Shown in pieces: positions 1-6,216 of a stretch of DNA of 9,334 nt. Every line of letters begins with the position of its first letter. Positions within the stretch are counted from its first letter, which is position 1. The translations under genes were made by a program, and so were the position numbers. The notes below the pieces were generated by a model, which was not told the origin of the DNA, made no database searches, and saw only the letters and a list, made by a program, of their open reading frames with translations. Origin of the DNA: Candidatus Sumerlaeota bacterium (GTDB lineage Bacteria; Sumerlaeota; Sumerlaeia; UBA8349). The stretch spans positions 356 to 9,689 of the forward strand of contig DNPO01000278.1 of NCBI GenBank assembly GCA_003501375.1, written 5' to 3'.

Positions 1-2
1 GC

Positions 3-437
3 CGCGGAAACCTGGGCCGCCCCGCCGGTCCCCGAAAAGCCCTTCTGCGCAGTCTTGTAGAGGCACTGTTCACCAATGAGAAAATTACTACGACCGCCAC
101 GCGTGCGCAGGAAATGCGTCGCTTTGCGGAGCGTATGATCACCCTTGCCAAAGATGGAGATCAGGCCGCACGTCGTCGCGCCTTCGCCTTCCTTCAGAAC
201 AAGGAAATCGTTACCAAACTGTTCGAGGAATATGGCCCCCGCTTCAAAGAGCGTCCCGGTGGCTATACTCGCATCATCAAAGCTGCCAACCGTCGTATGG
301 GCGATGGCGCTGAGATGGCGATTATCGAATTCGTTGATCGCAAGTTCATCACCGTGGAAGAAGCCGAAGCCGCTGCTGAGCCGAAGACCATGGCGCAGCG
401 TGCCCGTGCCGCTCGTAAAGCCGCCGCTGCCAAGTAG
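3..437 (+). CDS. rplQ: 50S ribosomal protein L17, 5'-truncated by window edge
   Basis: This is the C-terminal 144 residues of bacterial ribosomal protein L17, a large-subunit protein near the exit-tunnel region. The reading frame is open from base 3, before the first ATG at 114. The part upstream of that ATG carries the L17 N-terminal signature: LGRPAGPRKALLRSL, then LFTNEKITTTATRAQEMRRF, matching the family pattern of an arginine-rich start followed by 'RRFAE.LITLAK'. The centre (RPGGYTRIIKAANRRMGDGAEMAIIEFV) is diagnostic. The Ala/Lys-rich tail after about residue 120 is a common variable extension. In most bacteria rplQ is the last gene of the rpsM-rpsK-rpsD-rpoA-rplQ operon; the strong terminator just downstream fits that end position. 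The true start lies outside the window. Confidence 0.97.
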   Translation, partial: RGNLGRPAGPRKALLRSLVEALFTNEKITTTATRAQEMRRFAERMITLAKDGDQAARRRAFAFLQNKEIVTKLFEEYGPRFKERPGGYTRIIKAANRRMGDGAEMAIIEFVDRKFITVEEAEAAAEPKTMAQRARAARKAAAAK

Positions 438-471
438 TTATTTGGCGTGGTTTCCACAGTCCCCTCATAAC

Positions 472-505
472 AAAAAGCGCAAGGAACGTGTTCCTTGCGC
501 TTTTT
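472..505 (+). terminator. Rho-independent terminator after rplQ, probably bidirectional
   Basis: A perfect inverted repeat of about 15 bp pairs 472-486 (AAAAAGCGCAAGGAA) with 491-505 (TTCCTTGCGCTTTTT) around a CGTG loop. It starts 34 bases after the rplQ stop. Because the stem ends in A5 on one side and T5 on the other, it has the GC stem plus T-tract form on both strands. It can therefore also stop transcripts of the convergent flavocytochrome gene, which ends at 632. Confidence 0.92.
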
Positions 506-541
506 ATTATTTACGAGAAAATATTTTGTGTTGTTTTTTTT

Positions 542-559
542 CCGCCGCTAAAGCGACGG
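542..559. repeat. REP-like imperfect hairpin (copy 1)
   Basis: CCGCCGC (542-548) pairs with GCGACGG (553-559) around a TAAA loop, with one C-A mismatch. It is preceded by a T run and followed by GCTAAATTC. The layout (T run, short GC hairpin, GCTAAA-type tail) resembles the hairpins at 3391 and 6217, although the stem sequence differs. It lies between the convergent rplQ and flavocytochrome genes. Similar short palindromes are dispersed in many environmental genomes. No coding function is seen in 506-631. Confidence 0.45.
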
Positions 560-631
560 GCTAAATTCACGCGTCTCTATGGGACGAAGGCAAAACACCA
601 ATACGGGTTTTTGCAATGACCTCTACTGTAC

Positions 632-1966
632 TCAGAGTGCAAAGCGTTCGTAATAAATTTGGTTGCTGTGTCCGCCGGCTTTTTTCAGGAAGGCAACGGT
701 GAGTTGCATCATGGGCGGCGGGCCGCAGAGGTAGATGTCGCGTTCGAGAAAATCGGGCACCAGATGTTTGATTCTGTCGATGTCAATGAAACCATGCTCA
801 CCCTCGGCAGCGGGGTCATCGCTGAAAACGTAGGTAACATGCAAGTTTGGAAGTTTCTGCGTGAGTTCGACCCACTCCCGGGCAAAAACAACCTGCGCCA
901 AGGTGCGGTTGGCGTGCAACACCTTTACTTCGTGGCCCGCTCGGGCGAGGTCTTCGGCGACGGAACGGATGGGCGTGATGCCGATGCCGCCTGCCAGCAG
1001 CAGTGCTTTCTTTCGTGTGGCGCGACGCGGGGTGAAGATGCCGTGCGCTCCATCAACGATCACCGGGGTGCCGGGTTTTAGTTCGGGGATACGTTTGGTG
1101 AAATCTCCCAATCCTTTGATGCTTAGGCGCAAGGATTTTCCATCAGGTGGTTGCGAGAGCGAGAAGGGGTGCGCCTGGGTACGGAAACCTGGCGTCCAGA
1201 ATTGAACGATGAGGAATTGGCCGGATTGCGCATGGAAATTTTGCAGGTTACGCCCGGTGATATAGACCGAGGTAACATCGCTGGCTTCGCGTTCCACGCG
1301 CTCGACGACAAAGTGGTGACGCTGGAATAACCACAACGGACGTACGAAGCGGTAGAGCAGCAGATTGCCCAAAACGAAGACATATAACCCAATCCAATAA
1401 TAGTAAAAGACGGGATTCATAGCGGTGTCGCCCCAGTTGATCTGGTGGCCAAAGGCCAGCGCTAACGCTATGTAAGCGGCGAGGTGCGCGATGTGCCAGG
1501 TTTCGTAGCGCAACTTGTGGCGGATGATGAACGAGGTAAACAGCACCACGGTGAAGAAAAGAATGGCGGCGATAAGTGCCTTGGCAACATCTTCATAGTT
1601 TTTCAAAAAGTCCATCAATTGTGCGAATACCGTGTCCTGTCCGTAGGCATCATGCGCCATTTCCAAAAGCGTTGGGTGTGCAAGCAGGAATACCGCAACC
1701 AGTATTCCGGTGTAATGGTGCGTGCGGCTCAAGCGATCCAGTCCAAAGACCTGTTCGATCCAACTGACGCGCCCAATAAGCAGGAGTTGCACGAGAATGG
1801 TGAAAGCAGCCAGTAGACCCGCCAGACGTCCGAGTGCCTGCAATAGCGTGTCGGTGCTCATCGTGAGCATATTTCCCGCAACGGCATGCGTGTGGTTCCA
1901 TGCCCAGCAGCCGATAACAAAAAGAAGGTTTAGGGCGAGGAAAAGCCAGAGGGCGGTCTTTTTCAT
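632..1966 (-). CDS. Membrane flavocytochrome: ferric reductase-like transmembrane domain fused to FAD/NAD(P)H oxidoreductase
   Basis: This 444-residue protein has the ferric reductase/NOX layout and the usual length of bacterial members. Residues about 1-205 hold roughly six membrane segments with histidines placed as b-heme ligands (H83/H84, H97, H158, H161, H174; the H84-H97 and H161-H174 spacings are both 13). Residues about 215-312 are an FAD domain with the HPFSLS motif at 266-271. Residues about 318-444 are a ferredoxin-reductase-type NAD(P)H domain with GGIGITP (326-332), CGPPPMM (414-420) and a terminal YYERF. It should move electrons from cytoplasmic NAD(P)H through FAD and heme across the inner membrane; the acceptor (metal ion, oxygen or a periplasmic protein) cannot be read from sequence. 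The ribosome-binding site is weak. It lies 85 bases downstream of the rubrerythrin-like gene with no clear promoter of its own, so co-transcription is likely. Confidence 0.92.
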   Translation of the reverse strand: MKKTALWLFLALNLLFVIGCWAWNHTHAVAGNMLTMSTDTLLQALGRLAGLLAAFTILVQLLLIGRVSWIEQVFGLDRLSRTHHYTGILVAVFLLAHPTLLEMAHDAYGQDTVFAQLMDFLKNYEDVAKALIAAILFFTVVLFTSFIIRHKLRYETWHIAHLAAYIALALAFGHQINWGDTAMNPVFYYYWIGLYVFVLGNLLLYRFVRPLWLFQRHHFVVERVEREASDVTSVYITGRNLQNFHAQSGQFLIVQFWTPGFRTQAHPFSLSQPPDGKSLRLSIKGLGDFTKRIPELKPGTPVIVDGAHGIFTPRRATRKKALLLAGGIGITPIRSVAEDLARAGHEVKVLHANRTLAQVVFAREWVELTQKLPNLHVTYVFSDDPAAEGEHGFIDIDRIKHLVPDFLERDIYLCGPPPMMQLTVAFLKKAGGHSNQIYYERFAL

Positions 1967-1991
1967 GGGGATGCTTTCTTTTTGAAAGAAG

Positions 1992-2036
1992 AACCGCCAA
2001 AACGCCCGCGAAAATCGGGAAGGCGCCTTGGCGGTT
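1992..2036 (-). terminator. Intergenic stem-loop between rubrerythrin-like and flavocytochrome genes (attenuator, terminator or processing site)
   Basis: AACCGCCAA (1992-2000) pairs with TTGGCGGTT (2028-2036), and inside it CCCG (2005-2008) pairs with CGGG (2016-2019). On the minus strand the stem is followed only by a short T/C-rich stretch, not a clean T tract. It is therefore a weak terminator at best and could let part of the transcription pass into the flavocytochrome gene. Confidence 0.5.
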
Positions 2037-2051
2037 TATTGAGGGTGCTTA

Positions 2052-2693
2052 TTATTTAAACGACTCAAATTTTTCGCGTGGGGCGGAACACACCGGGCAT
2101 TGTTTCACCGTGGTGTCATCCGTGATATAGGAACAGACGGTGCATACGAGGAATTCTTTGCCGCCGGATTTCCAAGCGTCGAGATTGTCCAACCCTTTTT
2201 TGTACAACTTAAGAAGTTCCACGCCGGCTTTGCTGTCGCCGCCCAAGAAGATGCCTGCCTTTGTTGCATCGCCTTTCAAGGTTCCGGCTTTTTTGTCGGC
2301 ATCGGCTTGTTTCATGTACTCGGCGTATTGGGCCGCGACTTCGGTTTCAGCCTTCATCGCAGTTTCCAAGTTTTCCTTGGTGGTTTTGACAACGGGCGGT
2401 TTCGCGTCTGGTTGCGTGGTTTGTCCGCCCAGCGCCTTGATTGCTTTTTCATAGGCGGGCAGATGGATGCCCTTGGATTTTGCAGCGGCGCGGAAAAGAG
2501 CAGCGGCGGTTTTGTAACCTTCGGTATCGGCTTGCACAGCGTAGGCGGTGAGTTGAATTTGAGTGGCCGTCTGGGCGGTGTACAGCGCTTGCAGGTTGGT
2601 CAGAGTATCCGCAGCAAACGCAGCGGTGGAGACAAGGACGAGCAGCAACAGACAGAAAAGACTCCGGTAAGAGGTAACGCTGATACGGTACAT
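2052..2693 (-). CDS. Exported rubrerythrin-like protein with C-terminal rubredoxin domain and degenerate diiron site
   Basis: The start is the ATG at 2693 (213 residues) because an AGGAGGA ribosome-binding site sits 7 bases upstream; a longer in-frame reading to 2840 lacks one and crosses the promoter and the rpmE terminator. Residues 1-27 are a Sec signal peptide (MYR, hydrophobic core, cleavage AFA|A), so the protein is periplasmic. Residues about 31-90 and 106-172 resemble the two halves of a ferritin-like four-helix bundle (LTAYAVQADTEGY matches the rubrerythrin 'YTYFA..A..EGY' helix). Residues 181-213 are a rubredoxin-type knuckle with C184, C187, C199 and C202 (CTVC, CPVC) ending SAPREKFE. 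By eye several diiron ligands are replaced: Q41 at the usual first Glu, K74 in place of Glu before H77, and no ExxH in the second half. A redox or metal-binding role is more likely than normal peroxidase activity. Confidence 0.82.
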   Translation of the reverse strand: MYRISVTSYRSLFCLLLLVLVSTAAFAADTLTNLQALYTAQTATQIQLTAYAVQADTEGYKTAAALFRAAAKSKGIHLPAYEKAIKALGGQTTQPDAKPPVVKTTKENLETAMKAETEVAAQYAEYMKQADADKKAGTLKGDATKAGIFLGGDSKAGVELLKLYKKGLDNLDAWKSGGKEFLVCTVCSYITDDTTVKQCPVCSAPREKFESFK

Positions 2694-2700
2694 GGGTGCA

Positions 2701-2707
2701 TCCTCCT
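2701..2707 (-). promoter_or_regulatory. Strong ribosome-binding site that sets the rubrerythrin-like start
   Basis: On the minus strand AGGAGGA lies 7 bases before the ATG at 2693. This near-perfect Shine-Dalgarno match decides between that start and the much longer upstream reading. Confidence 0.88.
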
Positions 2708-2747
2708 GTTTTAGATGGTTGGTGTTTTGCCTATCGGCTAAGGGTGT

Positions 2748-2776
2748 AGTGTATGGTTTTGGGGGGAAGAAGTCAA
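2748..2776 (-). promoter_or_regulatory. Sigma70-type promoter for the rubrerythrin-like gene
   Basis: On the minus strand, a -35 box TTGACT (2771-2776) and a -10 box TACACT (2748-2753) are separated by exactly 17 bases. The predicted start near 2741 gives a leader of about 48 bases before the ATG at 2693. It lies just downstream of the rpmE terminator, which suggests the gene is a separate transcription unit. Confidence 0.65.
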
Positions 2777-2803
2777 GAGTGGGGTTGAGGAAGGTGTCAG
2801 GGG

Positions 2804-2848
2804 AATAAAAAAAACAGGTTTTGCTCGGTTGAAGGAGCAAAACCTGTT
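2804..2848 (-). terminator. Rho-independent terminator of rpmE
   Basis: AACAGGTTTTGCTC (2813-2826) pairs perfectly over 14 bp with GAGCAAAACCTGTT (2835-2848) around an 8-base loop. On the minus strand the stem is followed by a T8 tract (complement of 2807-2814). It lies 34 bases past the end of rpmE. Confidence 0.93.
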
Positions 2849-2881
2849 CACAGGACTTAAAAGGTTAAAGCGACTGAAGAG

Positions 2882-3160
2882 TTATTTGGTCTCTTCGGCG
2901 GGCTTGGCAGCGGCTGCAGCCATTTTGGCGTAGCGCTTCTGGAACTTCTCAACGCGACCTGCTGTATCAATGAAGGTGTGCTTGTCAGTGAAGTACGGGT
3001 GGCAGTTGGAGCAGGTTTCGAGGACGACGGAAGGATATTCCTTGCCTTCGAACTCTTCCATCTTACCATCGAGTTTGGTGGAGATATTGAGCCAGCGCTG
3101 GCTGCAGGAAACGCAGCGGAACTGCACCAGGCCTACGGACGGGTGAATTTCATTTTTCAT
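2882..3160 (-). CDS. rpmE: 50S ribosomal protein L31, zinc-binding type
   Basis: This 92-residue protein begins MKNEIHPSVG and ends its core with CSNCHPYFTDKHTFIDTAGR, followed by a VEKFQKRY segment. This is the L31 type A signature ('CSxCHPFYTGKQ...DTxGRVxRFxKRY'). Two cysteine pairs (C16/C19 and C50/C53) form the CxxC...CxxC zinc site that marks the zinc-containing form, rather than the cysteine-free form used under zinc starvation. It is slightly longer than the common 65-75 residues because of a loop between the cysteine pairs (about 30-45) and an Ala/Lys/Glu-rich tail. A GGAG element sits 10 bases before the ATG. It has its own promoter and terminator and so is monocistronic. Its long leader is described separately. 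Confidence 0.95.
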   Translation of the reverse strand: MKNEIHPSVGLVQFRCVSCSQRWLNISTKLDGKMEEFEGKEYPSVVLETCSNCHPYFTDKHTFIDTAGRVEKFQKRYAKMAAAAAKPAEETK

Positions 3161-3307
3161 GAGTGGAAAACTCCGGTGTTCAAAATGTAGAAGGGCGGCT
3201 GTTTCCGTTTCCTTCGCGGGGGATCGGAAGATGTCTCCGTATCCCTACTGGGAACGCCCCTAAAGAGGACGCCCACCCACGCGCTGGCAATAGGGCACAA
3301 CGCAAGG
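3161..3307 (-). promoter_or_regulatory. Long structured leader of rpmE (candidate L31 autoregulatory leader)
   Basis: From the predicted transcription start near 3307 to the rpmE ATG there are about 147 bases. The leader holds a hairpin of 9 bp with one bulge: 3220-3228 (GGGATCGGA on the + strand) pairs with 3236-3245 (TCCGTATCCC) around a 7-base loop. Further G/C-rich segments lie upstream of it. Structured leaders that sense L31 are established for several bacterial groups. Assigning this one is inference, because no known consensus was matched. Confidence 0.4.
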
Positions 3308-3313
3308 GGTATT

Positions 3314-3342
3314 AGTATGTGGGGGCGGGGGGGAAATGTCAA
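3314..3342 (-). promoter_or_regulatory. Sigma70-type promoter for rpmE
   Basis: On the minus strand, a perfect -35 box TTGACA (3337-3342) is followed after exactly 17 bases by a -10 box CATACT (3314-3319). The spacer is unusually C-rich. Transcription would begin near 3307. Confidence 0.7.
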
Positions 3343-3390
3343 GGGTTTTGTCAGAGGAATTCGGCGGGCGAATCGAATTATTTCAAAGTC

Positions 3391-3411
3391 ATTTTCAGCA
3401 CCGTTGGTGCT
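3391..3411. repeat. REP-like hairpin (copy 2)
   Basis: AGCACC and GGTGCT pair around a GTT loop. The flanks (TTTTC before, AAAAGC after) and the layout closely match the hairpin near 6217, where the stem reads AGCGCC/GGCGCT. The A-T pair here is replaced by G-C there, so both stem positions changed together. It lies in the divergent intergenic region. Confidence 0.6.
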
Positions 3412-3671
3412 AAAAGCACCCTTGATGAACACTCCCAACGAAATCGTGGAAACTTCTTGGGACAACTGATAATTTGACATTCCTTCCCTGTTTCGGCAAA
3501 CGGGAGGCAAATGGGTTGTGTTGCTGTCGGATGATTCGCACCGTGAGCAAAAGGGTTGCAAAAATGCCCGAAACCCGCGAATGCTTTGTGTTAATTGGTA
3601 GAAGGTAGCATGCCCGATTTCTGCTTGCTCAATAAATTTTGTGGATGTACCGTCGCGATTGGGGTAGACTG

Positions 3672-4415
3672 ATGTTAGAATCAATGACTACAGGAAGTTG
3701 GATGGTCGCCGCTATTTGTGGGCTGCTGGTGGGGGTTACCAAGACTGGCGTTCCGGGTTTGGGTATCTTGGTGGTTCCGCTCCTTGCGCTGATCGTTCCG
3801 CCACGGGAATCCAGTGGTGTCATGCTCCCCATGCTGATCTTGGGCGATCTGATTGCGGTGGCGTACTATCGCCGAAGCGCGGTTTGGGCGCATTTACTGC
3901 CGCTTTTTCCCTGTACCGTGGCGGGAGTTGTGGCCGGGTACTTTGCGATGGGGCATTTGTCCAATAACCAGGTGGGGCCATTGATCGGCATTATTATTCT
4001 CGCGTTGCTGGGTGTTGGCTGGTGGCGACGCTGGCAGGGTGAGGAAAACGAAACTTTTCAGTATCCGCAAGTCACCGCTCTGCTGTTTGGCTTTTTGGCC
4101 GGTTTTACCACGATGGTGGCCAATGCCGCCGGGCCGGTGATGGCTCTCTATCTTTTGGCGATGCGTTTACCCAAGGAAGAGTTTATGGGGACGGGTGCGT
4201 GGTTTTTCTTGCTGGTGAATTGGCTCAAGGTGCCGTTCAGCGTACAGTTGCATCTCATCACGCTGGAAAGTTTGAAGTTTAACCTGATGTTGGTTCCGTT
4301 AATTGTGCTGGGGGCAGCGGGCGGTGTTTATTTTCAGAAGCGGATTCCGCAGCGGGCTTTCAATGCGACGGTGGAGGTTCTGGCGTTTATTGCCGCCGTG
4401 CGCTTGTTGTTTTGA
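3672..4415 (+). CDS. TauE/SafE-family membrane permease (putative sulfite/organosulfonate exporter)
   Basis: This 247-residue protein is almost wholly hydrophobic with about 7-8 predicted membrane segments, the usual size for the TauE/SafE (former DUF81) family. Its two half-repeats are visible: the first carries GLLVGVTKTGVPGLGIL (18-34), the second GFLAGFTTMVANAAGPVMAL (140-159), both typical family motifs. The family exports or imports small anions such as sulfite, sulfoacetate and other organosulfur compounds; the substrate here is unknown. I chose the ATG at 3672, preceded by GGGG 8 bases upstream; an upstream ATG (3639) and a later one (3684) are possible. The stop is followed after 25 bases by the start of the first unknown paralog on the same strand, so the two are probably co-transcribed. 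Confidence 0.88.
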   Translation: MLESMTTGSWMVAAICGLLVGVTKTGVPGLGILVVPLLALIVPPRESSGVMLPMLILGDLIAVAYYRRSAVWAHLLPLFPCTVAGVVAGYFAMGHLSNNQVGPLIGIIILALLGVGWWRRWQGEENETFQYPQVTALLFGFLAGFTTMVANAAGPVMALYLLAMRLPKEEFMGTGAWFFLLVNWLKVPFSVQLHLITLESLKFNLMLVPLIVLGAAGGVYFQKRIPQRAFNATVEVLAFIAAVRLLF

Positions 4416-4440
4416 CGAGTCCCTGGCAAGGGGTGTACTC

Positions 4441-5286
4441 ATGGAACAAGACCCCCATCTTATCGACCTACCTGACGTTGAACCAGAAATATACAAACTG
4501 GCGGTGTCGCCTTCCGACTGCGCTGCTGAAGACGATGCGTCGGAGGCGTGGACGGAAGTGTTCCAAAATGGCAATGGTTATACTTGCGACGGCTCCATTC
4601 CGGGGGTATTGGTTTGCATCCACTCGGAACATGCGCACTGGCCGCTGGTGGTGCGTAGTGTCGAGGATTTGAAATGGAATTTATTTGTCCCCATCTCCGA
4701 TGGAAATGGCGCGAACAATGCGGTGCCAACCACGGTTTTGTACCAGGGGAAGGCGTGGCGGGTGGATGAGATTTTTCACAGCAATCGGTTTGCGTGGATA
4801 TACCGCTTGCATGCCTGGCCGGAGGCGGAGCCGTGGTTCAAGGTTTTTGAGTTAACCCACGCGGCGATCAAGCAAGTGGGAGTGGCCGAGAAGCAATTGC
4901 GGAAAAGGCACCGCCAGGAACAATGCGCATGGTTGTACGAGCCGTTCATCGGATTTCTCCCCTCGCACATCCAAATGGGGTTGGCGCGATGGTTGAATTT
5001 TGATCCTGAGCAGGCTAGCCGGAAAAATGCGTTGCTGCATTTTTATGTGTTCTTCGGATTGATGATGGCTGGCGCAACTGATTTGGTCAGTGTCATGCTG
5101 GGTGCCATGCCGTTAGTGACGGCGCGGTATGTTTTTGTTTTGTTGGGGTTTGCCTTGGAAGGGTTGTTTCGATGGGCGCACGTTTGTGCCTCCACCGAAC
5201 CTTGCGGTTTTGTCGTAACGGAGGTTTTCGATTGGATAACGGTACAGGTTTTGTTTATCAGTAAAAATTTTCACCGTTATTCGTAA
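4441..5286 (+). CDS. Unknown membrane-anchored protein, paralog A of a tandem pair
   Basis: I do not recognise this family. The start at 4441 (281 residues) is supported by AAGGGG 7 bases upstream; an in-frame extension into the permease gene is unlikely. Residues 1-45 are acidic and variable. About 52-140 look like a compact soluble domain with SIPGV, PLVVRSVEDLKW, PTTVLYQGKAWRVD and WIYRLHAWPE. About 143-165 are a charged helix rich in Lys/Arg/Glu. Residues 185-200 carry NFDPEQASRKNALLH, then two hydrophobic segments (about 201-222 and 229-247) are followed by RWAHVCASTEPCGF (244-257) and a second amphipathic stretch. The layout suggests a soluble domain with a membrane hairpin near the C terminus. 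No signal peptide is visible, so the N-terminal domain is probably cytoplasmic. The next gene encodes a shorter paralog. Confidence 0.85.
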   Translation: MEQDPHLIDLPDVEPEIYKLAVSPSDCAAEDDASEAWTEVFQNGNGYTCDGSIPGVLVCIHSEHAHWPLVVRSVEDLKWNLFVPISDGNGANNAVPTTVLYQGKAWRVDEIFHSNRFAWIYRLHAWPEAEPWFKVFELTHAAIKQVGVAEKQLRKRHRQEQCAWLYEPFIGFLPSHIQMGLARWLNFDPEQASRKNALLHFYVFFGLMMAGATDLVSVMLGAMPLVTARYVFVLLGFALEGLFRWAHVCASTEPCGFVVTEVFDWITVQVLFISKNFHRYS

Positions 5287-5311
5287 CCCCCGCCTTCCAA
5301 TTACCTCCCTC

Positions 5312-5340
5312 TTGACAACCATCCTTTTTTGTGTGACGAT
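5312..5340 (+). promoter_or_regulatory. Candidate promoter for paralog B
   Basis: A perfect -35 box TTGACA (5312-5317) is followed after 17 bases by a poor -10 match GACGAT (5335-5340). The 103-base gap before paralog B leaves room for an independent promoter, so B could be regulated separately from A. Confidence 0.42.
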
Positions 5341-5389
5341 GTCGCATTCTTAGGCGGCGAGCTGCCCCTCGTCCAAAAAAGGAATTGTC

Positions 5390-6142
5390 ATGGCGTCTTC
5401 TGAAATTGATTCTCCTACAAATCCAACCAACGCAGTTTCTACGTTGTCGCCCGGTGAAACATGGACGTCGGATAGTTCCATCCCTGGTGTTGCTATTCGG
5501 ATTTATTCTGCCCCGGCTCCTTACCCGCTGGTGGTGCGAAGTTCGGAAGACTTGCATTGGACATTGTTTACGCCGCTCCGCAACGAGCGCAGCGGGATCA
5601 ATGATATCCCCACCACCGTGCTATATGCCGGTTCTGCTTGGTGCGTCGATGCCGCTTCGCACAACGAAGGGGGGGCATGGATATACTCATTGCGCGTCTG
5701 GCCCGAAACGGAAGCGTGGTATAAAACGTTCGAATTAAACGCGCCGGCTTTTCAGCGCAGGCGGGAAGAAGAAAAGCAACAAAAGAAAACGGACAGGCGG
5801 TTGCAGATTGCGTGGACATACGAAATTTTGGTGGGGATTTTACCTGCGCGACTCCAGGAGCGGTTGGCAGAGCGGTGGCAGTTTGATCCCGAGCATGCCA
5901 GCCGGAAAAATGCGTTGCTGCATCTTTATCTCTTTTTGCCGCTGGGTGCGTTGCTGGAACTTGCTGCTTTTATAAGTGCGGATGCCTTTATTCCGGCTTT
6001 TATTGCGTGCTTTCTCGCCTTCGAGGGTTTTATTCGTTGGGGGCATGTGCTGGCTTCAAACAAACCCTGTGGTTTTATTGGGTTTGAGGCGCTGCACTGG
6101 TTGTTGACGCGTGTACTGTTATTTGGCAAATACAAAAGGTGA
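5390..6142 (+). CDS. Unknown membrane-anchored protein, paralog B of a tandem pair
   Basis: This 250-residue protein is a clear paralog of the preceding gene. Shared blocks in the same order are SIPGV (30-34), PLVVRSSEDLHW (46-57), PTTVLYAGSAWCVD (74-87), AWIYSLRVWPETEAWYKTFEL (96-116), WTYEILVGILP (142-152), FDPEHASRKNALLH (165-178), two membrane segments (about 179-196 and 199-213) and FEGFIRWGHVLASNKPCGF (211-229). It lacks most of the acidic N-terminal stretch of paralog A. The helix at about 121-138 is strongly charged (Arg/Glu/Lys/Gln). AAAGGA lies 6 bases before the ATG. Conservation of SRKNALLH and RW.HV.AS..PCGF marks these as likely functional sites. Function unknown; I cannot name a domain family. 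Confidence 0.85.
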   Translation: MASSEIDSPTNPTNAVSTLSPGETWTSDSSIPGVAIRIYSAPAPYPLVVRSSEDLHWTLFTPLRNERSGINDIPTTVLYAGSAWCVDAASHNEGGAWIYSLRVWPETEAWYKTFELNAPAFQRRREEEKQQKKTDRRLQIAWTYEILVGILPARLQERLAERWQFDPEHASRKNALLHLYLFLPLGALLELAAFISADAFIPAFIACFLAFEGFIRWGHVLASNKPCGFIGFEALHWLLTRVLLFGKYKR

Positions 6143-6162
6143 TTATTACCTGTTTGAGGAAT

Positions 6163-6184
6163 TCCTGACCACGCTGGTTCAGGA
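6163..6184 (+). terminator. Weak hairpin terminator after paralog B
   Basis: TCCTGACCA (6163-6171) pairs with TGGTTCAGGA (6175-6184) with one bulged T and a CGC loop. It is followed by a T-rich but interrupted stretch. It starts 21 bases past the paralog B stop. Confidence 0.45.
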
Positions 6185-6216
6185 TTGTTTCAAATCTGTT
6201 TTTATGTAATTTTTTT

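Larger units (their letters stand above)
3161..3671. other. Divergent intergenic region
   Basis: About 510 bases separate rpmE (-) from the permease gene (+). It contains the rpmE leader and promoter, the REP-like hairpin near 3391, and a bulged hairpin at 3485-3505 (TCCCTGTTT against AAACGGGA). A promoter for the rightward permease operon must lie in about 3500-3660, but only weak matches are visible. No convincing gene was found in either direction. Confidence 0.7.

Noticed and set aside
2100..2714. A 204-codon open frame on the plus strand opposite the rubrerythrin-like gene
   Set aside because: It is the reverse-strand shadow of a well-supported gene, with low-complexity Gly/Phe content and no ribosome-binding site.
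2694..2840. N-terminal extension of the rubrerythrin-like gene to 2840
   Set aside because: The extension would span the gene's promoter and the rpmE terminator and bury the signal peptide; the AGGAGGA site fixes the start at 2693.
3157..3684. A 175-codon open frame on the minus strand covering the whole divergent intergenic region
   Set aside because: It crosses the rpmE promoter and leader and the REP-like hairpin, starts inside the permease gene, has no ribosome-binding site and shows no recognisable motif.
4303..4440. Extension of paralog A upstream into the permease gene
   Set aside because: It would overlap the permease by over 100 bases, its residues look like an out-of-frame reading, and AAGGGG supports the ATG at 4441. 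Paralog B has no equivalent region.
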